Below, in pieces: positions 43,401 to 58,400 of a DNA stretch of 64,000 nucleotides. The stretch covers positions 2,177,501 to 2,241,500 of the forward strand of contig NC_091966.1 of assembly GCF_036711975.1 (NCBI RefSeq), in the 5' to 3' direction. Source of the stretch: Onthophagus taurus (lineage: Eukaryota > Arthropoda > Insecta > Coleoptera > Scarabaeidae). Numbering within the stretch: position 1 is the first letter of the stretch; every line of letters begins with the position of its first letter. Under the pieces are notes generated by a model. It was not told the DNA's origin. It ran no database searches and saw nothing but the letters and a program-made list of their open reading frames with translations. A program made the position numbers and the translations under genes.

Positions 43401-46400
43401 GTGAATGGTGAAGTAGTGAGTAATAGGTTTTTAATATCCGGTCAACGGCGGATAGTAGCCGGATATCCGTTCCACCACTAGTTGGAACCTTTGAAGATAC
43501 AACTTCGAAGTCTAAGTTTGTATAACTTTAGGTTATAATACAAATAATTTGCTGATTGACTAACCTCCTCCTGGAACTTCAAGGTCAATGTAATGAGGAG
43601 TTCAAAGGATCGAACTTATGGACAGTCACTTATAAAAAAGTACTATTATATCGGATAATCTTTCTTAAATGCTACTTTGACAGAAGAATGATTATCTATA
43701 ATAATGGATTGTGCATGTAGTGAATAGAGTAGTGCCATAGGGGTCTATATCGAGATTGATCAATATATGACGAAGTGCTAATTCTGAGGCAAGATTCAAC
43801 ATTGATTTGGTATGGCGATGACTTGGCAGGTGGTAACATGGTGTTTGGATGGACGAAAGATGACATGTGTGCTAGTTTAAAATAAATATAGCAAGAGATA
43901 ACTATCAGGATGGCATAACAAAGAGTTCACAGAGCACCAAATCAAAATGAAACAACATATTTTAAAATGCCATTGTCTCTTTAAGGCAATGAAATCCCTT
44001 TATGGTTCAACTTAATTAGGATTGAGTTAGTTGGGTTGGGTTCTGAATAATTCTGAGAAATTGGTTGATTTAATGACCACCAATATTAATGAAGGTTCAA
44101 TAAACTCTGCCAAAATTATCACAAACCCTGCTACAATTACAAATGATTCGTGAAAGTTTCTTTTTCCGATGCAGACTTTATTGTGGGTGGATGAGATATT
44201 GTCTCGATTTATGTAACTCGTGTTAAAACCTGACTCAGCTCAAATTATTGCCGAGTTGGGACAACAAGGATTGAGACGAGGCAAGCAGCATTTCGATTAC
44301 TTCGCGTGCTTTCGGCGAGAGATGGAGTTAGCGTAACAAAGTTCTACACGTTGAAACACGCATCACGATATTGTGTGGATTATATTATAGTGCGAAAAAT
44401 ACCACAACATTTTGTTATGTTTTGATATTGGTAATAACAACGATATTTTGACTCTGATAAGAATAAATAAAAACCAAAGTAAATTAAAAAGATTAAAAAC
44501 GAAGCTTTTTAAACCCTTCAATGATTGTAGTACCACTTTGTTTAAGTGGTTTTGTGAAAATGGGAACAAAAACTGACCTGATTTGGCGAAGGTATAAATA
44601 AACCTCTAACTAAATCGAATTGTCCGTCAATTGGTTCTGGATGAACGGTGTGATGTTTCCTCTTTTGACCGGCGTCCCTTATGACCTAAAAGAAATTTAA
44701 TTTCAAAAACTCCTTTAAATAGATAAAAATACATAAATAATTTATTACTCAATAAACTTTCGTTATGTTTCTACAATTCCATTTATAGAAGTCAAAGATA
44801 AAAAAAAACGATAAAAAAAAGCCTCCGTTCCTGGTTCGATTCATGCAAATCTGCGTTTAAAGACCATTTCGATTCGAAACAGCGCGCAGATTCCCCCTTT
44901 TCGGTTTTATCCCTCCCGATCCCAGGCATGGGTACTTCCGATATCGGAACGAGAAAGAATCTTTTTTTTTTCGGTTCTCTCTAAAACGTAATCGTTGCCG
45001 GGTACCGTAAATCCCAATTTTTCGATCCGGTACACGCATACAAACGTAAACAAACTAAACGTCGCGTATTATAAAGCGAGTTTGGTCGCTAAAAAGGCAA
45101 TAACTCACTTCCCGGCGCTCTATCTCGACGGGGGACAATGGCTGAAAAATAGCTGGGCCGTTATCGGGGGATTTGCGGCCAACACCTCACGAGCAAAGGG
45201 GGGCTAAAATACTGTGGGGAGGTTAGCGTTTATCCGAGGTCTATTCTATGGAAGTGCAATTTCGGCATCGTCGATCACGTTAAGTGTTGGAACCGAGCCG
45301 GGGATGATATTGGACGGTTAGTTAAGAGGTTGAGTTACGTTCCAAAACTCGCTTCCTTCTTAGCCAACTCTCTAAGGTTTAAGTATTTACCGCTTACCTG
45401 TATTGTTTTAACGCCCGTGTTATTTAATGAACGCCAATTTAACACCCAGATTTGATCTAAATGTTGAACGTAATGAAGATCTACCGGGTATTTATCCGTA
45501 GCTACAACCTAAAAGGAAACAAAGAGTAAAAAAGAAAACGTTTTGGGATAAACTTACATCTACAACAACCATTTGGATCTTGGAAATGATTAAAATTCTA
45601 TCTCGGTCTGGTTGAGTTGCGTAAACGTATCTGTTGGCGACGTTTACCGCTTTACCCCATGTGCATTTAACACCTTTATCACCACAAACGTATTCCTTAA
45701 AAAAAGATATTATTAATTATTAGTACTATTAAAATTAAAGAGGTAAGAATAATGTTAGAGAAAAGTATCGCTTCGCCGGTTAACAATGACTTGATAGGAT
45801 ACGAAAGAAGAAAAGGGTAGAAAAAAAATCAAATTCAATTAAAAATTGATCGGAACGCCGGAGGGTCGTTCGTCTAACAAGGCGAGGCCCCCGTTACGTG
45901 ATCCCGTGTACACAGTGCAGGCGCCCCAAGCGTATTTGAGGTTACGTTTCCGGCGTTCGTCGTGGTATCGACCGCCACACCGTTCCACCGAAGCTACCAT
46001 CGTCATCGCCCAGCTGCCGCCGCGCGTCTCCAGCACGCTCCAGCGCCCATCCAATTTGCTACCTACACTTGATTACCAACCGGACTGAGATTTGTATCCA
46101 GATCACTTTCAATTTCAATCAATGTGAACTAAATCATTATTAATCCTTTACATATGTATGTATTCAAATTTCATGTCTTTAATCTTTTAATACACACTAT
46201 CACTTAGGTTATTGTGCTATTTCTAATTTTAAGCCCCTAAAATCACCTAGAGGGGATAGAATTCTGCCTATTTTTCTACAAAAAGGCATAGAAGACTTGC
46301 TCCCAGTAATAATATCCCTATATAAAGCAAGCTATAGCTTTAGCTATATACTGTAATAAAATCCCTGTTTCCGAAGAAACGAAAAAAAAAGACTAATTAA

Positions 46401-49400
46401 ATTTAAGAAATTTACAATTTTGGATTAGACTATAAGTAGTTAGTTTTGTTATGATTTTCATTTAGTTTTAAGCTTTGATTATATACATACAGTGCGCGGC
46501 AAAATTATGGAACATATTCAATAAATTAATAATAAATTTTTTTTTGCAAAAATGCCGAAACGGGTCAATTTTGGTTAATCATAACACACATTATGACACC
46601 ATATTCACTTCCTGATAATCATTTTTTTACGAGTTATGACGTCATCGACATTTTTTTTAAATGGCACCATATGCATTTGTTTACAAAATCTGAAAGTATA
46701 TATTTCTCTGCGACTAACGATGTAAATATCGATATGGGTTACATAAGGAAAATTTTGAGAAAATTAGCTTTAAAGGTACAAATTTTATTTTTTTTTGTGA
46801 ACGTAAAAATAGCATTACCCATGGGTAACCATGGAAACGCTTTGTTTGGTTTTAATAATGTCTATTCAAAAACGTCAAAATTAGTTTAGTGAGTGTTTAA
46901 TTGAATTGAAACAATTTTTATAGCGATTAATTCCTGTATTTTTGCATTGTTTTCTGTGTTGTAATTGTTTGTTTGTATTTTTTTTCTGTTTTATGTTGTT
47001 TAGTTTTGTATTAGTTATTTTACAAATTTTATTTTTTTTCGAACAAAAATATAGTATTACCCTTGCGTAACCATGTACGTTGTCATGGTTCTTTAATTTT
47101 TTATTCTCTATTAAAAAACACTAATAATTTAAGTTTTAATGTGCAAGGTTTTAAGTTTTAATATTTAAAGTTATTTAATGTCCGTAGAATATGAATTATG
47201 TTATAAAAAAGAAATAAATTCTGATTCTAATCATTTAATAAATTGTTCGAAATGCCCTCCACCCACTTCTTGACAATAAGCAAACCTATTCATACATTCT
47301 TTCAAAGTATTATAAATAAATTGCGGACTAATATTACTAATTTCACCGCTAATACAATTTTTTAATGCGTCTACATTGAGTGGTTTCTCAGCGTACACTT
47401 TTGATTTTAGATAACCCCATAGAAAAAAATCAAGGGGTGTAAGATCTGGGGATCTGGGGGGCCATTCTATCGGCCCGCGTCTGCCAATCCACCGCTCAGG
47501 AAAACTATTATTCAAAAATTCGCGAACAGGATGTGCAAAGTGCGGAGGTGCACCATCCTGCTGAAACCAAATATTGTCGTCCAGTAAGTTGGGGTTATTA
47601 TTATTTGGGAATGCTTCTAAAAGGACAGGCATCAGTTCATTCCTCAAAAACTCCAGATATCGTTGACCTGTCAGAATTTGTTCAAAGAAGAAAGGGCCAA
47701 TGATTTTATTGTGAATTATGCCTGCCCATACATTCACTTTTTGAGGGTATTGGGTATGTACCTCGCTTATCCAATGAGGATTTTCGTTACTCCAGTATCT
47801 GCAATTTTGTCGGTTTACTGTGCCATTCAGGCAAAATGTAACTTCATCCGAAAATAAAACGTTGTAAATAAAGAGTGGATTACGGTCACATCGATTCTGC
47901 ATTGAGTTCTTGCACTAACTGCACTTTGTAGGGATGGTACCTCTCTGCTCGTAGCACACGTAGTACAGATCGCTGAGAAACTTGATGATCCGCTGCAATT
48001 TGTGTCGAATTACTATGGGGATCATCTTCAACAGCTAACAAAATATTAAGTTTCACATTTTCGTTGATTTTAGGACGTCCAGCATGTGCAATGTGCTTAA
48101 CATGTCCAGTTTCTCTAAATTTCTTGTCAATTTTGCTAACTGTTGATCTACTAATAACTCTGTCAGGGTACTTTGCATTAAACAAATTGCATACCTCTTG
48201 TTGTGTTCGGGTTTTATCTCCACATCCAATAAGAATTAAAATTTCTATGCGTTGGGTTTCACTTAAATGAGCCATAATTATTTTAAAATAAATACGTAAC
48301 AACAAATGCTCAAAAATAAAAACAAAACAGTAACAAATATTGAACAAAACTGGACTAATGAATACAGAACACGGCAAAAAATAACAACAAATAACAATCT
48401 CAATCAGAATATAACGCAAAATAACTAATACAAAACTAAACAATATAAAACAGAAAAAAAATACAAACAAACAATTACAACACAGAAAACAATGCAAAAA
48501 TACAGGAATTAATCGCTATAAAAATTGTTTCAATTCAATTAAACACTCACTAAACTAATTTTGACGTTTTTGAATAGACATTATTAAAACCAAACAAAGC
48601 GTTTCCATGGTTACCCATGGGTAATGCTATTTTTACGTTCACAAAAAAAAATAAAATTTGTACCTTTAAAGCTAATTTTCTCAAAATTTTCCTTATGTAA
48701 CCCATATCGATATTTACATCGTTAGTCGCAGAGAAATATATACTTTCAGATTTTGTAAACAAATGCATATGGTGCCATTTAAAAAAAATGTCGATGACGT
48801 CATAACTCGTAAAAAAATGATTATCAGGAAGTGAATATGGTGTCATAATGTGTGTTATGATTAACCAAAATTGACCCGTTTCGGCATTTTTGCAAAAAAA
48901 AATTTGTTATCAATTTATTGAACATGTTCCATAATTTTGCCGCGCACTGTATAATATGGATTGAGCCAACAAGAGAGATAGCTTGCGCAAGGTGATCGAA
49001 CCGAGATAGACATAGAAGCGTACTGACATATAATGGGCGTGCGTTAATTTATAAGATAAAAAACTAGCAATTAGAAGTAACATTTATAATACTTACAAGT
49101 GATGTGAAACTGTATTATCGCGAACTTTGCACACGAAACAATACATTTTTAAACATAACGGTGTGACTGGCTGTGACACAACAAAACGATAAACGTCAAA
49201 TGGAAGAGGTTTGACACTTTTGTGCGCATGCGCCCGTCTGTTTAGTACCGTTTTATGTCTATCTTTGTTACACTTTCACATTATCGCTTTCCATCTGCGT
49301 CTATTCACCTTGAGCCACATTTTTGTTAGTAGATATATTCAGTTAGCTCAATCCATATTATATATAATCAAAAGTTTTAAGAAAAATTATTACGATGTGA

Positions 49401-52400
49401 AAGAAAAAGGTAATTCATTGAAGTCTATGACATTCAAATTTTGACCTTGACATTTACATTTTGACAGGTATTGATTTTGGCGACTTTTCAGACGATTTTC
49501 GATTCTAAAACCATGCGAGATCGATAAATCGTGTCGATTTAGCCCTTAGGCCGCAATTTCATCCATTTCTGAATCATTTTATATATCTAAATTCCATTGT
49601 TTTTCTTTCCAAACTTTAACATAAAATTACGAATTCCTCGAAGGAATTTGACACCCGAAAGCGCGATTATCTAAAAGAACGAAAAATTAGCTACAAAATT
49701 ACAAAATCTTAATCAAATTTAAAGTTTATTAATAATTTCGAATATTTTCAAAGTTGATAGTTATTTTCTTTAAAAAAATCAATCATTTTGGCCACCTGTG
49801 TAATTTATAATTCCCGCCATTTTATCAACCAATCAGAGAGCCCAGATTCAAACTGAAGCGACCAAATTCGGATATCCAAGAAGCCTTTGTCCAAAAAGGG
49901 TATATAAGGCCGCGCAAATTTGACACCGAGAGAGTTCAATTTTGGCTAGAGCGAAGCGTTGTTGAATCTACGTCAATTTAACCTAAAAATTTCTAACCTA
50001 AGTTTGAACTTAGAATTTTTTTTTGACAACTCGATTTACTTTTATCTAGTAAAAGTAAACAAGTGTTTCTAAATTATCTGCGAAGAAATCGAAACCATAC
50101 CTGAGATCGAGTCCAATGTTCCATCCTGTTCCCGAAAGACCCGAGAACTAAATTTCCCGAGAATCCTAAACTTCTAACACCGAAGAACATCCTACACTAT
50201 GGAGAAAAGTAAAGGTGGTCTGCATACCTAAAGGTGGTAGGTGTTCAAACGTCTAACTGATAGCCTAACTTCATTTCTCCTCAAAGGGATGGAAAAGGTA
50301 ATCGATCAATACCATCCAAGTCAACATGCTTATCATAAAGCAAAATCAAAAAGTACTGCTCTCCATGCTTTGACAAGCACTTTAGAGGAGACAATTGCAA
50401 CCAAAGAGATAGCCCTATGTGCTTTGGAATGAGGAGAATAGTCTAAACGTAAAAGATATACATCCGTCGACAATCAAATGGTGTATAGCCATGTTGAAAA
50501 GTCGGCAGATCACAGCCAGTCGGAGGCGAATCGTTGACTATTAAGGCGCTAAAAGAATGTCCCCAAGGGGAAGTGCTCTCACCTCTCCTATGTTGCCTGG
50601 TAGTTGATGATTTGATGAACACCTTAACAAAAAATGGATTCATGATTCAGGGGTATGCTAATGACCTGATAATCACAATCCGAGGTAAATATGACACAAT
50701 CATAACATAATTAATGCAGAAAGCCCTAGTACTTACCAGCACTTGGTGCCGAAGCAATGAACTCAGCATCAATCCAAAGAAAATTGAAATAGTCCCTTTC
50801 ACTCGGATAAGGAAGCTACAATTGAGAGCACCCTCCATTGAAAGCAGAACTATTAACCTCAAAACAGAAATTAAATGCCTAGGGGTAATACTAGATAGTA
50901 AATTAAACTGGTACTCCCACATAGACAAGGTTAGGAAAATGGCGATTTTGGCTAACCAGATCTGCCGGTCTTAAACCACGAATGGCAGACAGCTCAAAAT
51001 CCTCAAGGATCCATGTCGAAATCACTTGATTGAAATTAAAACGAACCTTATACCGACAGAATACAATTTCAACCAGCCGTATAAGGTCATATTTAGAGGC
51101 AGGGATGATTGGACGAAGGATGGGCCTCAAGTAAAAAGACGAGCCTCTTTAACCAAAGAGGTTTTATGCCTCATCAATCAAAGGGGACCTATGGTTTCTT
51201 GACCGGCCATGCACTCTTAAAATACCACCTCTTCCATATTGGAGAAGCTGAGGATCAAACTTGTCGACTTTGCAACGACGAGTCAGAAACAGCTGAACAT
51301 ATACTGTGCAATTGCGCCGCAAGAAGCCGTGTAAGACACAAAATTTTCAATTTCAATCAATGTGTACTAAATTATTATTAATCCTTTACATATGTTTGTA
51401 TTAAAATTTCATGTCTTTATACACGCGCACGTACTATCGGTTAGATTAATGTATATTTTTATTGAATTAAAAGTAGAACTAACACTAGATCTACAACTAG
51501 ATTTAGACGCACGGCTAAACCCGAATGTTTCTAGTTTTAGGTCTAGTGTTAGTTCTAGTTTTAGATATGATTCAGTCTTAGATTGTTGTGTGTTTCTATT
51601 GAAGTAAAACTAGAGCTAACACTAGACCAAGAACTAGAAAGTTTCGGGGTTAGCAGTGCGTCTGAAGTTCTATATTTTTATTAAACTAAAAGTCGAACTA
51701 ACACTAAACCTAGAACTAGAAACATTCAGGTTTAACCGTCTTAAGAGACGCACGACTAAATCCGAATGTTTCTAGTTTTAGGTCTAGTGTTAGTTATAGT
51801 GCTGGTGTTAGTTCTAATTTTAGATATTATTCAGTCTTAGATTGTTGTATATATTCTAGTTTTAGTTGTTATTTAGTGTTATATTGTTATATATTTTTAT
51901 TGAACTAAAACTACAACTAACACTAAACCTAGAACTAGAAACTTTTAGGTTTATTAACTTATTAAATTTGTATTAAGTCTCCATCAACCTTGTGCCAAGA
52001 GAACTCCGCGTAATCCCAACACTATCTTTTCATTAACGTTCAACATGTTTTATCAAGGCTGCATTAAGATAACATCATACTTCTATTGCAGAGTCCAACA
52101 AACGAACATCCAAGTTAAAGCGCCATTTTGAGACAAAACACTGTAAAATGTAGTGTAGCGGAAACCTTCGGCGAAATTTTAATCAATCCTGCAGCCAAGA
52201 TAATGATAGGAGATAAAGTGAAACAAACTTTTGACCGCGTTCCTCTCTCAAATAATACAGTTCATCGACGAATCATTGATATGTCTAATAATATGAAACA
52301 GATGTTATTATCTGATATTACTCAAAGTCGTTATTATGCATTCCAAGTCAATGAATCCACTGATATTGCAAATTTTGCAAATCTTATGGCGTTTGTTAGA

Positions 52401-55400
52401 TACGAAAAAAATCAAAAAGTTTATGACTTTTTATTTTGCCAGCCTTTATTAGACCACACAACAGGAAAAGATATCTTTAATGTTATGAATAATAATATGA
52501 AAGAAATTAAAGTTGATTGGAATAGATGTGTTGGAATAAGCACAGATGAAGCAAGAAGTATGGTAGAAGCTAATAAAGAACTTGTTGCAAGAATTCAAAC
52601 AGAGGCTTTGGCAACATTTTTCATACCGATGTTTGTTGGCTATCTCGAGGAAAAATTCTAAATCTATTGTTTGAACTTAGACATGATCTTCAATGTTTTC
52701 TTAATGATAGATTTAAGTTGAGAAATTGTTTACATAACTGGAAATAGTTTTGTAAACTTAGCAGACATATTCTCTCTGTTTTAAATTTCCTCTACTTGTC
52801 GTTACAAAACAAAGAAATTTCATTGTTTCACGTTCAAGATAAAGTGAACGCTGCCATAAATTTATGGAAAAAGAGAGTTGGTAATGGAGAAGTAGACTCG
52901 TTTCTCTCTCTTCATGAGTTTATAACAAGTTCGGCTACTAAAATTGATGCTGATACTCCGAAATGCATAACACAGCATTTGGAGACTTTGCAAGTGGACT
53001 TGAAAAATTTGATTTAAACAAACAAATTAAATGGATAACATATCCGTTTAACATTAACACAATATCCATACCAGAAGGTTTGTCGCATACGGAAGAAGAG
53101 CAATTGTTGGAATGGGCTTCAGACGGTTTCTTGAAAAATAAACATAAGGAGTGTAAACATCATTCTGGTTACAAATGCAACATATGTATCCGGTTTTAAC
53201 AAAAAAAATTTTAGCCTTTTCCAACTTCATATTTATGTGAAGTTACCAAAGTATGACGATCTATATCTCATCTCAGCACAAACAATTTCATTCTTCTCAT
53301 TGATCCAAATAAATGTTATTTATAATATAACTTTAGTTTATATTTTATTATGAATAATTTTATTTTTCGTTTATTATTATTTTGTGTATGTACTAAAAAA
53401 AGAAAAACGAAATATATTTTGATTGTTACTTGACGATATGTCAAAAGTTTGGAAAACACTGTTCTATTGGATCCTTAAGATTGTATAAAATCATCTCAGA
53501 GTTATGATTTGACAGTTGTAGTAAATCTGCCTCAAATATAGTGGATTTGAAAATCTTTCTCATACCATGAGAGGACATCATCATGTTTCAATCAAGGCAA
53601 GTCTGCATCAAGACTTAATTATATCTTAGACCTTATTAAGTATCTAATCTTCCATTAATAATGTTTAGAATCTGGAAAATAGTGTTTGGTCTATTAGAAA
53701 TATCTAGCTTTTTGTCAACAATCTCTCACTTTTCGGTGGCATTACAACCCTTGTTGTGCTCTGGCCTCCCTTAATTTCTGCCTACATTTGTTCTTCTCCG
53801 TTGTCATTCTTTTCCAGTTCCTCACCCTCGGTCTACAGAATTTGTCTCTTATTAACAGTATGTGGTCTTTCATTAACGGTATCAAGTCTTCTGCAAATAG
53901 TGTATGGCTTTCCTTTAGCAACGTCTAATCTTCTGCAAATAGTATCAAGTTTTCTGCTGTAGCAGTATTTGGTACTGCATTAACTATGTTTAGTCTTTTG
54001 AAAATAGCATCAAGTTTTCTGCAAATAGTATCTGGTCTTCTGCCAGCAGTATCTGGTCTTACATTTGGGTTTAGCAATACGTCTTCAGAACTTTCTAGGA
54101 CTAGTGTTAGTTTAAGTTTTAATTGTCAGTTAGTAGAAGTAACACTAATAAACCTAGAATTATAAACAGTCTTAAGAGACGCATGACTAAACCCGAAGTC
54201 TAGTTTTAGTTATTTTGCAAATATCTGAGTTTATAATGCAAATGGGTTACGTTATATGGATTTAATACAAAAAAATAAAAATAAAATTCGGGTAATAAAT
54301 TTTCGATCGTTTCTATTGGCAATAGCGGTTTGAAGTACTAAAGAGTAAATGTAAAATAGAAAATATCTTTACCTGTGTTCCTGGTATAATATCAGTAGAT
54401 TGGATTTGGTGATACAATCTACATGCTGTTGGTTCGTAGACGGAGACGCCCCAATCGTGGAAAGCGAAGAACCTTCTCTCTTCGCCAGGTGCAGCTAAAC
54501 ATTAACGATTAAACGTTTAGATAATTTATCTAAACGAGAAGGTAAATTCTTCACTTACTCGGCGTCGGTTGTTCCTGGACGACGAGAGAGCTGATGTCCC
54601 TTGTCAAGCCGCCTGAAAACGTCGTACCAAAGCTGAATTATAGGAATTGATAATTCCCTTAAGGTATCGCGCCCGGTTTGATTTATCGTTCGCGTGGAAT
54701 TAGCGGGATGCCGGGCCTGCCGAGGATTTATGGGGCGCGCCGGCGAAGACGGTTCGAAGGAATACGTGAATTATGTAAGGGGGATTTTCCTCGTCTCTAG
54801 AATCCTGGCGTAACTCCCCCCGGCATTCGGATCGAGTAAATGGATATACAAATTTTTGGGACTGTACGGGATATATTCGTTATAATTAAATTAGCGTTAA
54901 CAAGGCGGACGAGCAAAAACTGGCGGTTTTAGCCGGCGGCTCCTAACCTCAAACCGCACCAGCTAATTTACTAGCCACCGTGCTGCTTCTCTCTGTTAGT
55001 GCTCGACGTTTCTCGCCCCCGGGGATATGTACAATTCGACCATACTAATTAGTACGATGAAAGCAAAACTTAAGCTGCAGACAGAGAACGTAGTGTGGTT
55101 TATACTACTTAAGACTAGTTACAACGACGTAATGTAATTATTTAATAAAGCGTTTCTTTTTAAGAAATATTGAGTATATTCAATATTAAATTAGCGTATA
55201 ACAAAGATTTAAAACCAGCTATAAGGGATATCCTTCTGGACGTTAATCCCTTCGTGATAACATTATGGTACTCTCGCTAAATTAGATGTTAAATACGTTA
55301 TTCCTACTGACCTAAATAAATATTGTATTAGCAAATGTCGAATTAGATAGTGATGTGTTACAATCTGAGGGTTAAATAATATAATGGACGAAATCGATAC

Positions 55401-58400
55401 AAATTTTGTTTTTGACATTTCTCTGCTTTGATTTTTTGAAAATGATGAAGTGTTGAAGAATCGGTGGAGATTTAATACAGCAATGATATAATAAGGTTGG
55501 TGCAAATTTGATTAAATCTTGTTGCGCCCTTGATAGAGATTGGATGCGAAGAAATTTTAATGTAGAAAAGAAGACTTGATGTAGACTCGTTGCATTAATA
55601 ATGGAGAGTTGATGCAAACTTGATGTATCTTAAATTAGTCTTGATACAAATTTCCTTTTTTGTAGAACTGTTGGAGACTTGATGCAGGAATAATAGAGGT
55701 TTGGTGCAAACTTAAATCTTAAATTCCTCTTTAAAATGGTATATAATACACAATAGTATAATATTATTTGGAAAAAGATCGGGAAGATAAACTTATTTTT
55801 TTAGCATAGCGCAAAAATGTCTAAATACCACATAAACTTTAAAAATTTCTGTTGGGGTTATTTCTGAAGATGGGATCGTTATGTCAGATTGAAGTTTAAA
55901 GATTCCTCTTTAAAATGACATATAATACATATTAGGTTAGATAATGAAAATTATTTGGAAAAAAATCGGGAAGATAAACTTGTTTTTCAGCATAGCCCAA
56001 AAATGTCTAAATACCACGTAAACTTTAAAAATTTCTGATTGGCTTATTTATGAAGATGGGAAAATGATCTTTATGTTAGATTGAAGTTTAAAGATTCATT
56101 TTTAAAATGATATATGATACATATTAGGTCGGTTAATGGAAATTATTTTGAAAAAAAAGGATAGATAAACTTGTTTTTTAGCGTAACGCAAAAATGTCAA
56201 ATACCACGTAAACTTTAAAAATGCGTGATGGGGTTACTTCTGAAGATGAGGAAATAATCCTTATATCAGATTGAAGCTTAAAGATTCCTCTTTAAGATGA
56301 TATACGATAGATATTGGGTTAGATAATGAAAATTATTTGGAAAACGAACAGGAAGATAAACTTGTTTTTTAGCATAACGCAAAAATCTCTAAATACCACG
56401 TAAACTTAAAAAAATCCTGATGGTGTTATTTTTGAAGATGGGGAAATAATCCTTATACCAAATTGAAGCTTAGAGATCCATCTTTAAGATGATATATGAT
56501 AGATATTGGGTTAGATAATGAAAATTATTTGGAGAACGAACAGGAAGATAAACTTGTTTTTTAGCATAGCGGAAAAATGTCTAGATATCACATAAACTTT
56601 AAAAATTCTTGACTGGGTTATTTATGAAGATGGGTAAATGATCTTTATGTTAGATTGAAGTTTAAAGATTCCTTTTTAAAATGATATATGATACATATTA
56701 GGTTAGATAATGAAAATTATTTGGAAAAAAAACGGGAAGATAAACTTGTTTTTTAGCATAACACAAAAATGTCTAAATACCACTCAAATTTTAAAAATTC
56801 CTCATGGGGTTATTTACGAAGAAGGAGAAGTAATTATATACCAGATTAAAGCTTCAAGATTCTTCTTAAAATGGTGTATGATACACATTAGTTAGTTGAT
56901 AAAAATTATTTAGAAAATTACAAAAACCTTAGAAACGCTTAGATTAGAAACAACAAGCACCGCGATATTCTCGATTTGACATGGACAAACTCGTGATAGC
57001 TACAAATACTTTTACCCTTATGTTACAAAATGAGCCATTCTTTTCAGACTCACCACTTGAGTCAGCAGATTTTGTATTAGGCATTGTCAGCTGTTTTCTT
57101 TTCATTCAAAAAAGAGCAATCACTTACTTTTTATTTGCAATAAAAAAGTTAGAAAGGTATCAACTATTTAATATTTAAGACTCTAAAGATGTTAAAGCTT
57201 CGATATGAGCAATTTAAAACGGTCTATGTACAGTGAATTTCACTTAACCCCTTCCCTATCAGAATTAAATTTTATAAAACGTCATTTATCACCCAGCGGT
57301 ACTTTTAAGTCTCACTTAAATTCTAATAATAATCACGTTAGTTTTAATTAGCTGAACGTATGTATATTTTGCGAGACTTTTGAGTACTGGTAGACAAAGG
57401 GTTTAGATGTAATATACAAAAATATATTTCCATAGAAACCAGGGCGTATCTACTTACTTTTTTCCACATAAAATGCAACATGTCAATGTATGTAATTTGA
57501 CATTACAGTAAAAGCTCGATATAACGGCTAGTAGGTGGTGGGTAACGCTAGTTATCATGAAATATCACTATGTTGCATATTTTTATTGAACTAAAACATA
57601 GTTTTACACTAGCACTATCACTAGAACTAACACAAGACCTAGAACTAGAATCATTCGGGTTTAGCCGTCTTGAGAGACGTGCGGCTAAACCCGAACGTTT
57701 CTAGTTCTAGGTCTGGTGTTAGTTCTAGTTTTGCACTAGCAGTATCACTGGAACTAACACAAGACCTAGAACTAGAATCATTCGGGTTTAGCCGTATTGA
57801 GAGATGTGCGGCTAAATCCGAATGTTTCTAGTTCTAGGTCTAGTGTTAGTTCTAGTTTTGCACTAGCAGTATCACTAGAACTAACACAAGACCTACAACC
57901 AAAAAGTATCGGGTTTAGCACCGTTCTAGGTGTAGTGTTAGTTCTAGTTTTATACTAGCACTATCACTAAAACTAGCACAAGACCTAGAACTAGAATCAT
58001 TTAGATTTAGAAGCACGTCTCTTAAGACGGCTAAACCCGAATGTTTCTAGTTCTAGGTCTAGTGTTAGTTCAATTTTTGCTCTAGCAGTATCACTAAAAC
58101 TAACATAAGACCTAGAACTAGAATTATTATCTATATAGAATACATTAAAGAAAAAAACATTGAACTTTGCGCAGTTAAAATCACAGTACGGAATTCCATT
58201 TTTTTAGTAGTGTATCACTCACCAGATGGAAATTATAGACAATTTTGGGAAAAATGGAAGAAATTTTACAATTCGTAATAGGAAAACAAAATATAAAAAA
58301 TCAATGAAAAATCAATAATTAATGAGTAGTTGTTAGCTATTATGTTAGAATATGGGCTTAAACCTATTTTTAATCAACCATCAAGGGTAAACGGAAGCAG

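Noticed and set aside
45839-46088. Overlapping ORFs on both strands in a GC island
   Set aside because: Open frames on both strands are expected in a short GC-rich stretch; neither shows family motifs or splice context.
46593-46889. 98-codon ORF, identical to one at 48550-48846
   Set aside because: It lies wholly inside the inverted arms of the DD41D element, and the duplicate exists only because the arms are copies. No family resemblance.
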